This document shows, piece after piece, positions 22,133-32,700 of a DNA stretch of 64,000 nucleotides. Location of the stretch: assembly GCF_963678635.1 (NCBI RefSeq), contig NC_087070.1, positions 12,188,539-12,252,538 of the forward strand. The letters are read 5' to 3'. The position numbers were made by a program, and so were the translations under genes. Origin of the DNA: Symsagittifera roscoffensis (Eukaryota; Xenacoelomorpha; Acoela; Convolutidae). Every line of letters begins with the position of its first letter. The stretch's first letter is position 1. Under the pieces are notes generated by a model, which had not been told where the DNA came from, searched no databases, and saw nothing but the letters and a program-made list of their open reading frames with translations.

Positions 22133-22408
22133 TTGCCCCGAACACTATAGGTGATCGCGCTCAAGATACAAGTTCAACTTCTCGAGGAGCGGCTAAACGA
22201 CCTGTCACGCGGTCGCAGCCTGTGTTACTGGAACAACGCCCAAGCAATCACTCTCTCTCCACTCCGATAGTGGATCTCACTGTTGACTCCTCCAGTGAAA
22301 GTTCTATTGGGTCAAATAATGATCGTCAGGTGACTCGAAATTCGGTTACTACTGGAAAACGCCAGAGGTTTCAGTGTGACTCGCCTCCGGTTCGTTTTGC
22401 TCGTCACT
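22133..22408 (+). pseudogene. Element A 3' ORF, 5' part (interrupted by element B)
   Basis: A Ser/Thr/Arg-rich open stretch (including the frame from 22222) that runs to the insertion point of element B. The part beyond the insertion is at 41748-42346. With B and one ACT removed, the frame is continuous across the junction. No transmembrane segment is seen. It is probably the low-complexity C-terminal tail of pol rather than an envelope protein. Confidence 0.6.
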
Positions 22409-23327
22409 TGTAACATTCGCCCGGAAGATACATATCGACGGAAGACAAAACTAAGTCTTAAGACGACTGGCTAGCGTCTAAACAGAGCTTTGCATGCTTT
22501 TCACCGTCTCTACCAAGCCAGTACTTTTCGGTGGTCTTTCTAACATCGGGTCGACAAAAACGTTACTGCTTTCGGCTTCGGTCAAAACACTCAAATTAAC
22601 TAGATTACATGCAGAAACAGTGAACTCATGGCTGGGTCTCAGTATCCCCAGACCACGAGGTCACTCCTAAAAACAGGGCTACTACTTATTATATTACTAT
22701 TGTTTTTGTTCAGTAGATAAAAATCATCATCTCCATCGAAGATGGATCAACCCTTTCCCCCAACTCCTAGCTTCTCATCCTTATCAAAATGAATCTAGAT
22801 GTTAATTAAATTCAAGTCAGGACATGACAGGAAGCTAAAAGTCTATATAACAGGCTAAAAGTTTCAGTCCCGAAACCCTTCCGGATTCTTGAATCCACTG
22901 AATCAAGCTCGCTAATCTTGACTTCCTCTTAATCCGGAAGGCTGTCCTCCACCCTTCACCGTTGTCTGCAACGGCCCTGCATTTATTGTAGCGACACAAT
23001 AGTTGCAACTCGGAGTGTTCTCTGTTACTCTGTAACTCGCTGTCGTTTTCCAATCTCTATTTCGTAGTTGTTGTTAGCGCAGCTAATGTTGTTCTGTCTC
23101 TCTCCCTTGTTTCAGTTAAAATGGCCGCCTCTGACGTTTCTCAGAAATATGACGTCATAATTCGAATTTTTGAAATGTTAAAATACCAGAATATTCCAGC
23201 CCTCACCGTTTGGTCAATCGTTCCAATAACGTTCTTAATTCTCAATAATCACCAATCCGGAAGGCTCGCTGCTAAAAATTCGAATTCTGCAGAGATTGCA
23301 TTTCTCACAATCTGGTCGAATGTCACA
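22409..23327 (-). repeat. 3' LTR of element B (element orientation)
   Basis: It matches 40829-41747 along the full length with about 11 substitutions. It contains TATA-like TCTATATAA (minus-strand TTATATAGA) near 22843, CCGGATT-type motifs, and a perfect TGACGTCA at 23150-23157. Confidence 0.93.
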
Positions 23328-23346
23328 TACTCCCCGGACAGTCCGG
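23328..23346 (-). promoter_or_regulatory. Polypurine tract region of element B
   Basis: On the minus strand CCGGGGAGTA directly precedes the LTR tip TGTGACATTC, the expected place of the plus-strand primer. It overlaps the perfect palindrome CCGGAC-A-GTCCGG at 23334-23346. Confidence 0.6.
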
Positions 23347-24109
23347 TCAATGTCCTCATTGAATCACGCAATATTCGTAAAATGGTCACAGTGTCATCGA
23401 ACAGAATTTACAAAATGCACGAAATTACTTTTATCCACGTCACATCGACTCACTGCAGAATATAAAAGGCATCATACTACATCACTATAGCCTTCAAATT
23501 CTCTCATTAATCTGCACATTGAGGATATGATTTAAGATAAAACATATTTTCTGACTTCCAATGTCAATGTCCCGATTAAAACTTTTCTCTTAGATTTAAA
23601 AAGTGTTGGCTTGCAGGACAGTCCTGCCAACCAACAAGCTAAAATTACCCTACTACGCTTTTCCCTTCGGAAATCTTGCTTGTTATTGTCCTGAATACTA
23701 AAACTAAGAAACTCTGTGGTTAGAAAGAACAATGAAACAATCTCCCTCTTCGAGAGATTACTCAAGCCTTCCATGTCACCACAAAGTGATCAGTTCTCCT
23801 AGCTGATTAAAAACAGTCATGCAGGCTGGAATATTTAAATATACTCCTTCACTTAAGCCTTTCTAAATAAATAGTAAGTGAGTGTCTCTAAAGCCACTTC
23901 AACTAAAATCAAAATGCAAATTTATAAATGCAAAAATTTCAAAACTCAACTAAATGTTTCAGTTTTCAATTACAACTTGGTTGCTTAGTTTCTCACTTGA
24001 GTTTTTCACACACATAAACAATTCTGAGTTTTAACTTTTCTTCATCACTCTTTTGTTTTCTTCTTTTTTTGTCGTTTAGAAGTTCTAAAACTTCTAAATT
24101 CTTCTAATT
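23347..24109 (-). other. Element B 3' non-coding region
   Basis: AT-rich stretch between the last ORF and the polypurine tract, with no ORF of recognisable origin. TTCTAAAACTTCTAAATTCT near 24080 is a short local repeat. Confidence 0.5.
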
Positions 24110-25549
24110 TCATCTTGTTTTCCGGTCATCCGTCAATGTTCCATTTCTTCCTCCTGTGTTTCCGTGGGTAATTGCGATCAATGTCAAAAGTCCATCTAGC
24201 CGCAGGTTCTGAATTCCATCGGTGAGCAGCATCGCCGGTCCTTTCACGAAACTCTCCGCTCCGAATGTCACGAATAAGGGTATTAATTCCACTATCGATA
24301 CTCTCACCACTGCTTGGAGGAATTCCTTTATCAAATAGTGCGAGACTTTCGGATAGACTTTTGCCAAGAAGGACGCGGTCCATCCGGCTCCCAACCCTTC
24401 TAGCATGCTGTCTGTCCTTTCAAAACCCTCCTTCAACAAGTAGGCATGCATCTTCGTGATCATCACGGGGCCTTGCTCAAAAGCATCTGCACCCAATGCC
24501 GCTACTCTAGGGTTCAGGTGTAGCCACTGGTTGGCTTCCGGTTTGGTTCTCAGAATCATCGCCTCCAGATGAGCTCTTGTCTCCAGTGAATTTTTCCTTC
24601 TTGTGTCTTCACCTGCCACTTCCATTGCTCGGAACCATAAGTCGTTGGACATTGCCGCGATCACTCGATGGTCGTCGTCTATTCCCGGTTTCAGTTTGAG
24701 TTGTCGACTGAAATTGGACAGTTCCAACCCCAGCACTTCGTCCAACACTAACATGTGTAGCGCGTGGTCCTTGAATCCTCTCATCGCGTTTGAGATTTCT
24801 GACCATACTGCAGGCAGTTCAGCCTTAAGTGGCCTCAAGTTCTCCATTTCTATCAGGCGATTCGGGGCTGATATGATCACATCATATTTTCCTTCCGAGA
24901 GCAAGGCCACAATTGCATACACGAATTTCAGTCCATCCGGGAGATGTGTATATCCCGGAGACAACGCGAATACTACTCTCAATGCCACTTTACTGAATGA
25001 CCCCTCCTTCGTTGCATCCACCACTTCACCCATCGACTCAAGGATGTCTTTTATCGCTGGCCATACTGCGTTTTCGGCTGTTGTAGGATCTCTGAGTCTG
25101 CTCAGAAAACCTCTACTGTGTAGATGGTCATTGATGCCAGCAAACACAATCGTAATTGGATTCATGTCCGTCTGCCTTTTTACCCCTATAGCCAAAGATA
25201 CTGATTGCAGTAGGTCCAGGTCGACCGCTGCCAACATTATGACGTCCGGCCAAAACAAAGACTTGGAAGTGTACACGAACTCTGAATTCGCTACTACCAT
25301 AATCTTGGCCTTCCTCATCTCTGCTTTGTCATAGGCGGCGAAGATGGTTTCATCTTTCTTTATCGCTGTCAACCCGCCATATCTCTGGGCATCACCATCT
25401 TGGTTCACTAGTTTTGGGTACACTCTTTCCTTCACATGACCAGGTGGTGTCGTCAGCTGCCTGAATATCTTCACGTGTTGTCCAATCGGCGCTCTCGTCG
25501 TCAGGAATCTTCCTGGTCTCTCTTCACGATTCCCCTCATCATGGTTCAA
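24110..25549 (-). CDS. Element B accessory ORF2, 479 codons, unknown function
   Basis: Long intact frame at the 3' end of element B. It overlaps the end of the SGNH ORF by 4 bases and lies in the -1 frame relative to it. Its first in-frame codon past an upstream stop is not ATG (TTG at 25549). Translation therefore needs re-initiation, a frameshift, or the two frames were once joined differently. The protein is soluble-looking, with no signal peptide or membrane span. A segment IVFAGINDHLHSRGFL near residue 130 resembles block III (GxND) of SGNH hydrolases and follows hydrophobic strands, as in that fold. I cannot find matching GDS and DxxH blocks, so an SGNH-like fold is only a suggestion. 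Further on are SPGYTHLPDG and VIISAPNRLIE. It is not recognised as an envelope. Confidence 0.6.
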   Translation of the reverse strand: MNHDEGNREERPGRFLTTRAPIGQHVKIFRQLTTPPGHVKERVYPKLVNQDGDAQRYGGLTAIKKDETIFAAYDKAEMRKAKIMVVANSEFVYTSKSLFWPDVIMLAAVDLDLLQSVSLAIGVKRQTDMNPITIVFAGINDHLHSRGFLSRLRDPTTAENAVWPAIKDILESMGEVVDATKEGSFSKVALRVVFALSPGYTHLPDGLKFVYAIVALLSEGKYDVIISAPNRLIEMENLRPLKAELPAVWSEISNAMRGFKDHALHMLVLDEVLGLELSNFSRQLKLKPGIDDDHRVIAAMSNDLWFRAMEVAGEDTRRKNSLETRAHLEAMILRTKPEANQWLHLNPRVAALGADAFEQGPVMITKMHAYLLKEGFERTDSMLEGLGAGWTASFLAKVYPKVSHYLIKEFLQAVVRVSIVELIPLFVTFGAESFVKGPAMLLTDGIQNLRLDGLLTLIAITHGNTGGRNGTLTDDRKTR

Positions 25550-27891
25550 TCTCCATCTTGCAACGGTCTCGCATTCACTGGTCCCATCGTGTTGTTAAAG
25601 GGCAGTCCCTCCAAGTCAGCAAATCTCAAGGCCGTCGTGGAGCTGAAATTTATGCTAGCGCCTATCAACCAGTCTATGCCGGTTATCGAGTACAATCTGC
25701 TGACGGATAGCATCGCTCCATTCAGCCTCCTCCTTGCATCTTCGATGAAGCTTACTCTCTGGAGATCCAGCTTCATTAGTTCGTCTTTGTATTTATGCCA
25801 GGGAGACGGTATGGGTCTCGACCACATCAATGAGCCTCTACTTGGTCTCTCCTCTCGACTGGTACTCGTCGTCTCCGATCTAGTGTCCGATCTAGATGTG
25901 CCTGCTGTCTCTTCGATTGGGTTGACAGGTCCTATTCTTCTCCTAGGATGAATAGTCCTCCTCATCGGTGCTTCTCCCAATCGATCCTGTACGTCTCTTC
26001 TTCGACCTGGTTCGCTGGAGCTTTGTTGCCTGTAGTTCGTGACGGCCGGGACCGTACCCAAGCGTGTTTCCAAGCTAGGAGGCACAAAGGTGGTAATCAC
26101 CGCGTCACTCACTGTTCCTTCTTCCTTCAGCACTCCTGTGTCAAAGAGTTCTGCTTCCAGCTCGTCCAACCGCTCTTGGAAGACTCGATTCAACCAAGCT
26201 TGTCCTTCAATACTGTCGAAGTGGATGCCATCCGTGGTCAGTCTGGCCTGATCCATGGCTCTCAACTCATGTTCGATGTCCATGAGGATCATTCTTCCGG
26301 CATTTCGACTTGCTAGGTTCCTCAAGATGTTGTTCCATCTTACGACTCCCTCGTTGTGCCTTCTTCCTGAGGCTGTCAGGCTTCTCGTATTCATTGGCAC
26401 AGTGCAAACGGTCAGTACCGCGCAACTGAATTTCTGCCAGAGGGTAGTAAACAAGCACACCATCATTGACTCCCATAGTGCTTCCTGCTCTTCAGAACCT
26501 CTGGAGATGTCATTCGTCCCAACTAAGATCATCACATTGGGAATCCTCCCTGGATTCATCAGTTCCACCATCCGATATAACTGGGCTATCGTCGCTCCTC
26601 CAAAGGCCATCACCGTGGTGACCCACGAGGTCCTCAAATTCGACAGCACTCTGACCAAGCTGTCTCCCAATATCAGATGAGATGTCCCGAGTGGTGGTTG
26701 CTGCAGGTTTACAGCCGGGCTCCAGGTAGCTCGATTGAAGCAGGCCCTCGGATCTGTCTCCGGAACTCCCGTGAAATTGTATTTCAATTGATTATTCTTC
26801 TGCACGTCTATTATGCGAGACACTTTCTTCGCTGGCATCTTTCGTACTTTCCTCTCTGGGATTCTCGAGCTCCCCATGAGTGGTGTCACGTTACTTATCC
26901 CTTGTCTGATCACGGTCTGGGAGAGTTGTACTCTGCCCGTATCGTCAATCGTTCCATAGGGTGCAGTCACCCCGGAACCTGGCGCATTCTTGTTAGCGAC
27001 CAGTCGTCCAGCTGTCTCTATCAGTTTCCTCACTGTCTGTTCTACGACGGGGTCACCCAAGGTGTCACTAGGATCCGGGATCGTTACTCGATTTGTCTCT
27101 ACTGGAGGTCGTGTCTCCGTTGTTTGACTCATTTCTCGAGGCGTCGAGAGCTCCATCGGGGACTGCCCACGAGGAATATCCCTTGCAGGTATCACTTTCT
27201 CCACGGCCGTTGTCAACGCCATCTGCTCCGATCGCTCTTTGTATTCCTGCCTTGAGCGCTCAATCTCTTGACCCTGCTTTTTGTTGCAGTCTTCAAACAA
27301 CTTTCTCCACATGTCCCAATCTTCCTCCATCTGGAGCATGCTTCTGGTCATCTCGTCCAGCTCCTTCTTCGTACTTTTCAGTTCATTGTTCATCTCATCC
27401 AGATCTTGCATGGTTTGGTTCGTCTGAACCTTCTGTGCTACTTTCGCCCTTTTTGGTGGCACAGCTGCTCTCAGTGGTGAACCAGACGAGGTCGCCTCGC
27501 TGTTCATCTCCCGATGCATTCTCGTCAGCCCAGGTTTGGGCTTGGAGGGCATTGGCATCTCACCTGGTTGGTAAGTCCTAGAACTTCCCAATCCAGGCTC
27601 ATTCGCCAAGTCACTCCCTGAGAGAGCCCCGTTTCTCCACCTCATCACTCTCATGTTCGGGCGGTCTAGTACTCCTCTTTCTCCATATGCTGCCATCAAC
27701 AGGACTTCCGTGGGGCGGTCCCCACGGTTGTCGTGCCCCAAGATGTTGATCAGGGCGGTCAGCAACATGACTACCTCTGGGTCCTCCAGAGCGAAGTCTC
27801 GATCGATCAGCCGACGATAGATCGCATCTATCATCGGTCCTACATATGCCTCTGCCAGGTCCATCAATTCATCCAAGTTGAAGTTGTCCAT
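25546..27891 (-). CDS. Element B accessory ORF1, SGNH/GDSL hydrolase, 781 codons
   Basis: Intact frame from ATG at 27891. The N-terminal ~150 residues are helical, then come a coiled coil (about 165-235) and a low-complexity part. The SGNH domain spans about 400-590. Block I is ILGDSLVRVL (nucleophile Ser), block II is FGGATIAQL (oxyanion Gly), block III is ILVGTNDIS (GxND Asn) and block V is DGIHFDSIEG (Asp and His of the triad). All four key residues are present, so it may be an active esterase or lipase-like enzyme. SGNH esterases are known in the ORF1 of some non-LTR elements, where they help movement; its role in an LTR element is inferred only. A basic Arg/Ser-rich tail follows. It is preceded by a ~390-bp spacer, so it is probably expressed from a spliced or separate RNA. 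Confidence 0.85.
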   Translation of the reverse strand: MDNFNLDELMDLAEAYVGPMIDAIYRRLIDRDFALEDPEVVMLLTALINILGHDNRGDRPTEVLLMAAYGERGVLDRPNMRVMRWRNGALSGSDLANEPGLGSSRTYQPGEMPMPSKPKPGLTRMHREMNSEATSSGSPLRAAVPPKRAKVAQKVQTNQTMQDLDEMNNELKSTKKELDEMTRSMLQMEEDWDMWRKLFEDCNKKQGQEIERSRQEYKERSEQMALTTAVEKVIPARDIPRGQSPMELSTPREMSQTTETRPPVETNRVTIPDPSDTLGDPVVEQTVRKLIETAGRLVANKNAPGSGVTAPYGTIDDTGRVQLSQTVIRQGISNVTPLMGSSRIPERKVRKMPAKKVSRIIDVQKNNQLKYNFTGVPETDPRACFNRATWSPAVNLQQPPLGTSHLILGDSLVRVLSNLRTSWVTTVMAFGGATIAQLYRMVELMNPGRIPNVMILVGTNDISRGSEEQEALWESMMVCLFTTLWQKFSCAVLTVCTVPMNTRSLTASGRRHNEGVVRWNNILRNLASRNAGRMILMDIEHELRAMDQARLTTDGIHFDSIEGQAWLNRVFQERLDELEAELFDTGVLKEEGTVSDAVITTFVPPSLETRLGTVPAVTNYRQQSSSEPGRRRDVQDRLGEAPMRRTIHPRRRIGPVNPIEETAGTSRSDTRSETTSTSREERPSRGSLMWSRPIPSPWHKYKDELMKLDLQRVSFIEDARRRLNGAMLSVSRLYSITGIDWLIGASINFSSTTALRFADLEGLPFNNTMGPVNARPLQDGD

Positions 27892-28277
27892 TCTATTCTT
27901 TCAGGTTTGATTTGATTCGATTCGATATTTGACTCAAGTGAGCTATTAAATGATCAATCAGGATCTAGAAACGAAGTCACAAATATCACACTTGTCTGTT
28001 TCACCTTAACATATATCGTTAAAATTTGCTTATAAACAGTTCAGATAAGAAGATATTTATCCTAAAATTTATTAAAATCAATTGGTTTCTAAAATTTTGG
28101 AATTCGACCTAAGATTGGACAGTCCAAACTTTGGATCTATTCCCAAGATCGTCATTTAGTTGTTCCTGGTCACTAACCCCTACTTACCCATGATCTTAAT
28201 AACATAACATAACATAACACACATATCACATTTTACATAAAACTTAGTCTTTGGCCTAACACTCTCTCGCACATCAC
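27892..28277 (-). other. Spacer between pol/macro and SGNH ORFs
   Basis: No ORF. It contains AACAT repeats (28200-28220). On the minus strand a pyrimidine-rich CGTTTCTAG near 27970 lies about 75 bases before the SGNH ATG and could be a 3' splice site for a subgenomic RNA. This is inference only. Confidence 0.35.
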
Positions 28278-29786
28278 TCAGCCTATACTTAAGTAATATT
28301 TCTTATGTAGATATACTTGTATGTTCGTATCAGAGAATATCACGTGTACAAGCGCGTACAATTCCCGAGGATGCAGTCTTCCTCTGTTTGGATCGTACAC
28401 TGGAAGCGAGAGCTCCTTCACGTCCATTTCGACAAGGAAGTCCCTCAGCCTCGTCAAAGACAAGACTAGGTTCTCTGGGTCCACGTGCTGCTTCTCCGTC
28501 GCCCTCGTTACCAAGGAGCACAAGTATTTTCCCGGTATCTGCGACGCCGCCGGAGGTAAGGCTGCTACGCCCCCTATCCCTGGTCTTTGCTTCCAAAGGA
28601 ATTCCACGTTTTTGTATTCTCTCTTAAAATCTGCCGCTAACGATGTCCTAAAACTCATGTCTGCTGTGATTGCTATCGCACATGTTCTGTTTGTGAGTAT
28701 GAAATCACTGTCTGTTAGTATTATGTTACTTGAATATTCATTTGGTAAGTTAAAATATGACTCAACTACCCTGCCTATGTCAGGTTTCTTAGGCTCTTCG
28801 CCTGTTTCTGCTTCTAAGTCTCCTGTTTCTCTTGCTATTCTTAATTTTTTTATTATCAAGTTTTCAGTGTGGGTAAGTCCTACCCCCACTCCCCGGACAA
28901 AAATATCCATCGACGTCCCCGTCGATCGCATACCGGGTATCAAGTCAAGGTTAGAAGCTGGGATGAGTAGTCGTCCTTCCTGGTCAGCCCAGGAAGGATC
29001 ATCTCGTTCGGTCTTGATGTATTTCATGCTTTCACGATCTACGTCTTGAATTGTGACGCTGGTCTCCTCTGGATCCGAGGTCGTTTCATTCAGCCACTCT
29101 AAGACACGCAGGTTCGTCAAGTCTTGTTCATATGACTGCTGTTGCTCGTCGTCGAATTCTACCTCGGGTTTCGATCAGTCGTCAACCCACTCATCGTCGT
29201 GATCATCGACTATGTCAATGTCTTGTGACACAGTTATTTCCTCTAGACCCACTACTTCCTCCACTATCTTCTTTAGATCTATCCCATCCACTACAAAGTC
29301 GTCACCGTAAGGATTGTATTTCTTTCTTGGTCTCATCCCGTCCTTCTGACGAGTCTGTATGGTGAACGGAAGATCCGGTTCCAAGTTCTTGGGAACCTCT
29401 ATCTGTTCGGGATCCTGTCAATCTTCCTCTGCGTAGGGTAAGGTTTCATCGTCCGCTTCGATCTGTTCGTTTGGATCCAGGTCCAGCGGTGTATCCGTAC
29501 CTTCCTCTACGACTTCGTTTCCATCGTTCTTCTCCCTGGTGCCTTTTTCATTGACCTCACAAGCAGGATCCATCATCAGATAATCCCCTTCTTCCATGTC
29601 TGCAGGTATACACCAGTCTTCTGTCGATGAATTGTGTGGCTTTATATTCTCGTAGTGTGCGGCTCGGCCAGTACTCAGTCTATAAAAGCGTCCCTCCTGA
29701 TGCACCTCTGTAATCATGAAGGGTCCCCTCCATTTTTTTAGGAGCTTTTTTGTCCCTTTCGTGGTATAACGTTCTGGAATACCCAT
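28278..29786 (-). pseudogene. Element B integrase C-terminus, acidic linker and macro domain
   Basis: One minus-strand frame interrupted by TGA at 29418-29420 and TGA at 29175-29177. The first part has the GPY/F-like module (KKWRGPFMITEV ... HYENIKPH). An acidic linker of ~200 residues follows. The last ~140 residues (ORF 29120-28278) look like a macro domain of the TARG1/OARD1 type. ITADMSFRTSLAADFKREY fits the 'D...G.GiA..F...f' start, GIGGVAAL fits the 'vG.vavl' strand, YLCSLVTR the next strand, and LTRLRDFLVEMDVKELSLP the helix plus strand. Macro domains bind or remove ADP-ribose. The Lys and Asp that TARG1 uses for catalysis appear to be Arg and Gly here, so binding without hydrolysis, or loss of both, is possible. 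Fold assignment is by eye. Confidence 0.7.
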
Positions 29787-32700
29787 ACGTAGTCTCCCAC
29801 CGAGTAAGCCTTTGCACCAGCTGCTTTCTTGTCGAATCTTTTTCTCTGCCTTGCCTGTGCCTGCTGAGTGTTTCGTCTACACAAATCGTTCAGCTCCTGT
29901 TGGCGTCTGATCACATCCCTCACGTAGACCTGTGGGGACGTTTTCTTTCCCTCATATTCTGGGTAGAAGAAGGTTAAGGGTAAAGACTTTTCGTGTCCAG
30001 TTAGCATCATGTGTGGACTGACTCCAGTGGTGGAGTGTTGCGTGATATTATATGCTCCCATCACCTGTGGAAGGTATCTGTCCCAATCAGTCATGTACCT
30101 GGAACAATATACTCTCAGCATCGACACTAACGTCCTGTTCTGTCTTTCCATTAAGCCATTCATCTGAGGGTGGTATGTCGTGGAGTGAGCCTGAGCAACC
30201 TGTGAGCGTCTCAAAAGCTCTTTCGTAAGCTCTCCTACGAAAGCTGTTCCATTATCCGATTGAAACGTCTTCGGTCAACCATGTCTCGCTATCCACGTAT
30301 TGATCAGGTGGTCGCATGTCTCTTCCGCCGAGGCAGTTATGCAGGGCACGGCCTCTGCATACTTCGTGAAATGATCTATCATGACCAGCACCTGATTATA
30401 ACCATTGTCTGTCATGCATATCTTTTGGTGATCTATCTGCACCACCTCGTTGAATTCAGACGACTCGATCGATTGTAAAGGAAATCGCAACTTCCTTGGA
30501 TCCTTGACCTGTTGGCATGACAGACATGCTGTTACCCATTTCTCGCATGCCTTTTTCATCCCAGGCCACTCAAAGCGCTTCAGGATCCTCTGATATACTT
30601 TGTCGATCCCCTGATGGCCCATCTGATCATGTGACCTGAATAATAGTTCTGTCTGATAGAGTTGCGGTAACACTATCGCGTTATACTTGTATAGGACTCT
30701 GTCTTCCACTCTTCTTTTGCAAGCCACGATCCCGTCCTTGTTCAAATATAACCTCCCTTCCTTCTGCATGAAGTATTGTCTCAGGATGCGATAACTATCC
30801 TCCTCGAGGTCCCCTTTATCCGGAGAACCATTATCGATCCACCTTTTCAGGTTGCTTGTCATGCGATCATTTCTCTGCGCTCTTAGAAGGTCCGAGAGTC
30901 TGTATCTCGCCTTCAAGTATGTCTTCATGACCCTCATCTGACTATTCAGCTCGTTGGGCTGATGTGTGTCTTCTTCCATCTTAACGCACCAAATCTTCGC
31001 CAACGGTTGTGTTTCTTGTTCAAACGGCTGAAGATCAGTCCTGACTACCTCTTTCTGCGGCAACAGGCTTATCGAACGTTTCGATACCGCTATCGTTTCT
31101 AAGTCATCCGCTGCGTTGTCAAAGACTCTTTCGCTTGGTATAAGGTAGCGATCGCTGTCAGGATCCTGATACACCTCTCTGTCCAGGTCCCTTGCCCGAG
31201 TTTCCACTAGTAGCGTGTGTATCGCTAGTTCTGACAGTTCTGATCCCGAACTCGAGTTCCTGTCTGAATAGGTGTCCATTCCTGAGTTTCGGGAATCATC
31301 ATCCGTCGAAGAGGTTGTGCTGGAGACTGCACGCTCCTCCAGATCATGTCTGTGCCTTCTTCGCATCCATCTGAACTCCCCTGACAAAACCTTGTTCTCT
31401 AGGTCCTGTTTCTCATCAGGAATTTTCTCGTCTATCTCAGACTCCCCGGACAAATTTTCTTGTCCCGGGTGTTGATCTTGTGATCGCTGGTTCTTTTCAT
31501 CATTCGTCTCCCCGGACAAATAGTCTTGCAGCCGATTTTGTTCTACCTTTTTACCTTCCTTATCCTGGTCCACGAAGGTGACGGTTTTCTTTAGCTTGCT
31601 GCTTCCCTGTTCTTTCTGTCCGTAAGAAGTACTGGTTAAAATCTCTTGGGGTATTGATGATACTAGTTGCTGAACTATTGTCCTACAATCCCTCTCATTC
31701 TCTTCGTGCTGTCGTCTGGACGGCATGATCTTCACTTTCTCACTGACTGTTAGCGATGCCACTGCAGCTGTCCACTCGGGGTCATCTCTGGTCACTTCTC
31801 TTTCTAACAATCCACCCAGCATCCGCATCACTTGTGGTTTGACTTGCACCGTTTTATCCAATAATGAGAGGCTGTTTATATTCATGCGAGAGAGTTCTTG
31901 CTGGGCCAGGTTCGAGCGCAGCAACAAATCCAAGGGGACCGGGTCCTCCTTGGACAGGATCTGTATCTCGGCTGCTTTCTCTACAGGTAACTCAGGGTGC
32001 CCTGGAATTGGATGTCCAGACTTATCCAACCATCTCGTTAAGGGAAGCGCTTCATAAGTTTCTTTGTCCAGAAACGAAAATCCCTCCTTTATTTCCGCCT
32101 GATTGGCCTGCTTCTGCTCCAATCTTTCATAGAACTCAGTTTTCTTGCTGAGACTGTCAGCATTCTGGTGTTTATCACGCATCCTATGTTCGATTATCAT
32201 ATGGTAGCCATCCAATCTTACTATCCATCTACCAATATAACTCTGATCCATCGAGTAGGTCTTCAACCAAGATAACGCTCTGTTGTCCACGCGTAACTTG
32301 AAGGCAGCGCTCCCCAAGTATGCACGGTACTTCTCCACAAAGGTGACTACTGCAAACATTTCTGCTTTTGGTGCGCCATATTTCATCTCTGTGTCACTCA
32401 AGACTTTGCTGCCGTATGCAATGGGACGGAGAACTGTTCTTTCGTTCCATTCTTGCTCTTGATGCAAGATTCCTGAGATGGCCACCACCGATGCGTCTGT
32501 GTCGAGAACATACATGCCCTTTTCTGTAGGCATGCCCAACACTGGCGCTTCGCACAGTTCCCGCTTTATGTTCTCGAAAGCGACCTGTGCCTCATCGTTC
32601 CATTCGAACTTTTTCCCTTTGTTGGGCATCAGCTTCTGCATCGGGTACACCTTGTCCGCATATCCTTTTATGAATTCTCGGTAGTAATTGGCAAACCCTA

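Noticed and set aside
23313-23327. TGGTCGAATGTCACA as primer binding site of B on the plus strand
   Set aside because: It lies inside both LTR copies, and the genes are on the minus strand, so this end is the 3' end of the element.
23121-23465. Plus-strand ORF in the B LTR starting MAASDVSQKYD, with a counterpart in the solo LTR (45592 on)
   Set aside because: Antisense to the element. The differences between B and the solo LTR change most amino acids, so DNA rather than protein similarity explains it.
24603-25334. 243-codon plus-strand ORF
   Set aside because: Antisense shadow of the 479-codon element B ORF; no family features.
24110-27891. Envelope gene for element B
   Set aside because: Position fits, but neither ORF has a signal peptide, a membrane anchor or a fusion-peptide-like segment; the first is an SGNH hydrolase.
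28321-29049. 242-codon plus-strand ORF
   Set aside because: Antisense shadow of the macro-domain frame.
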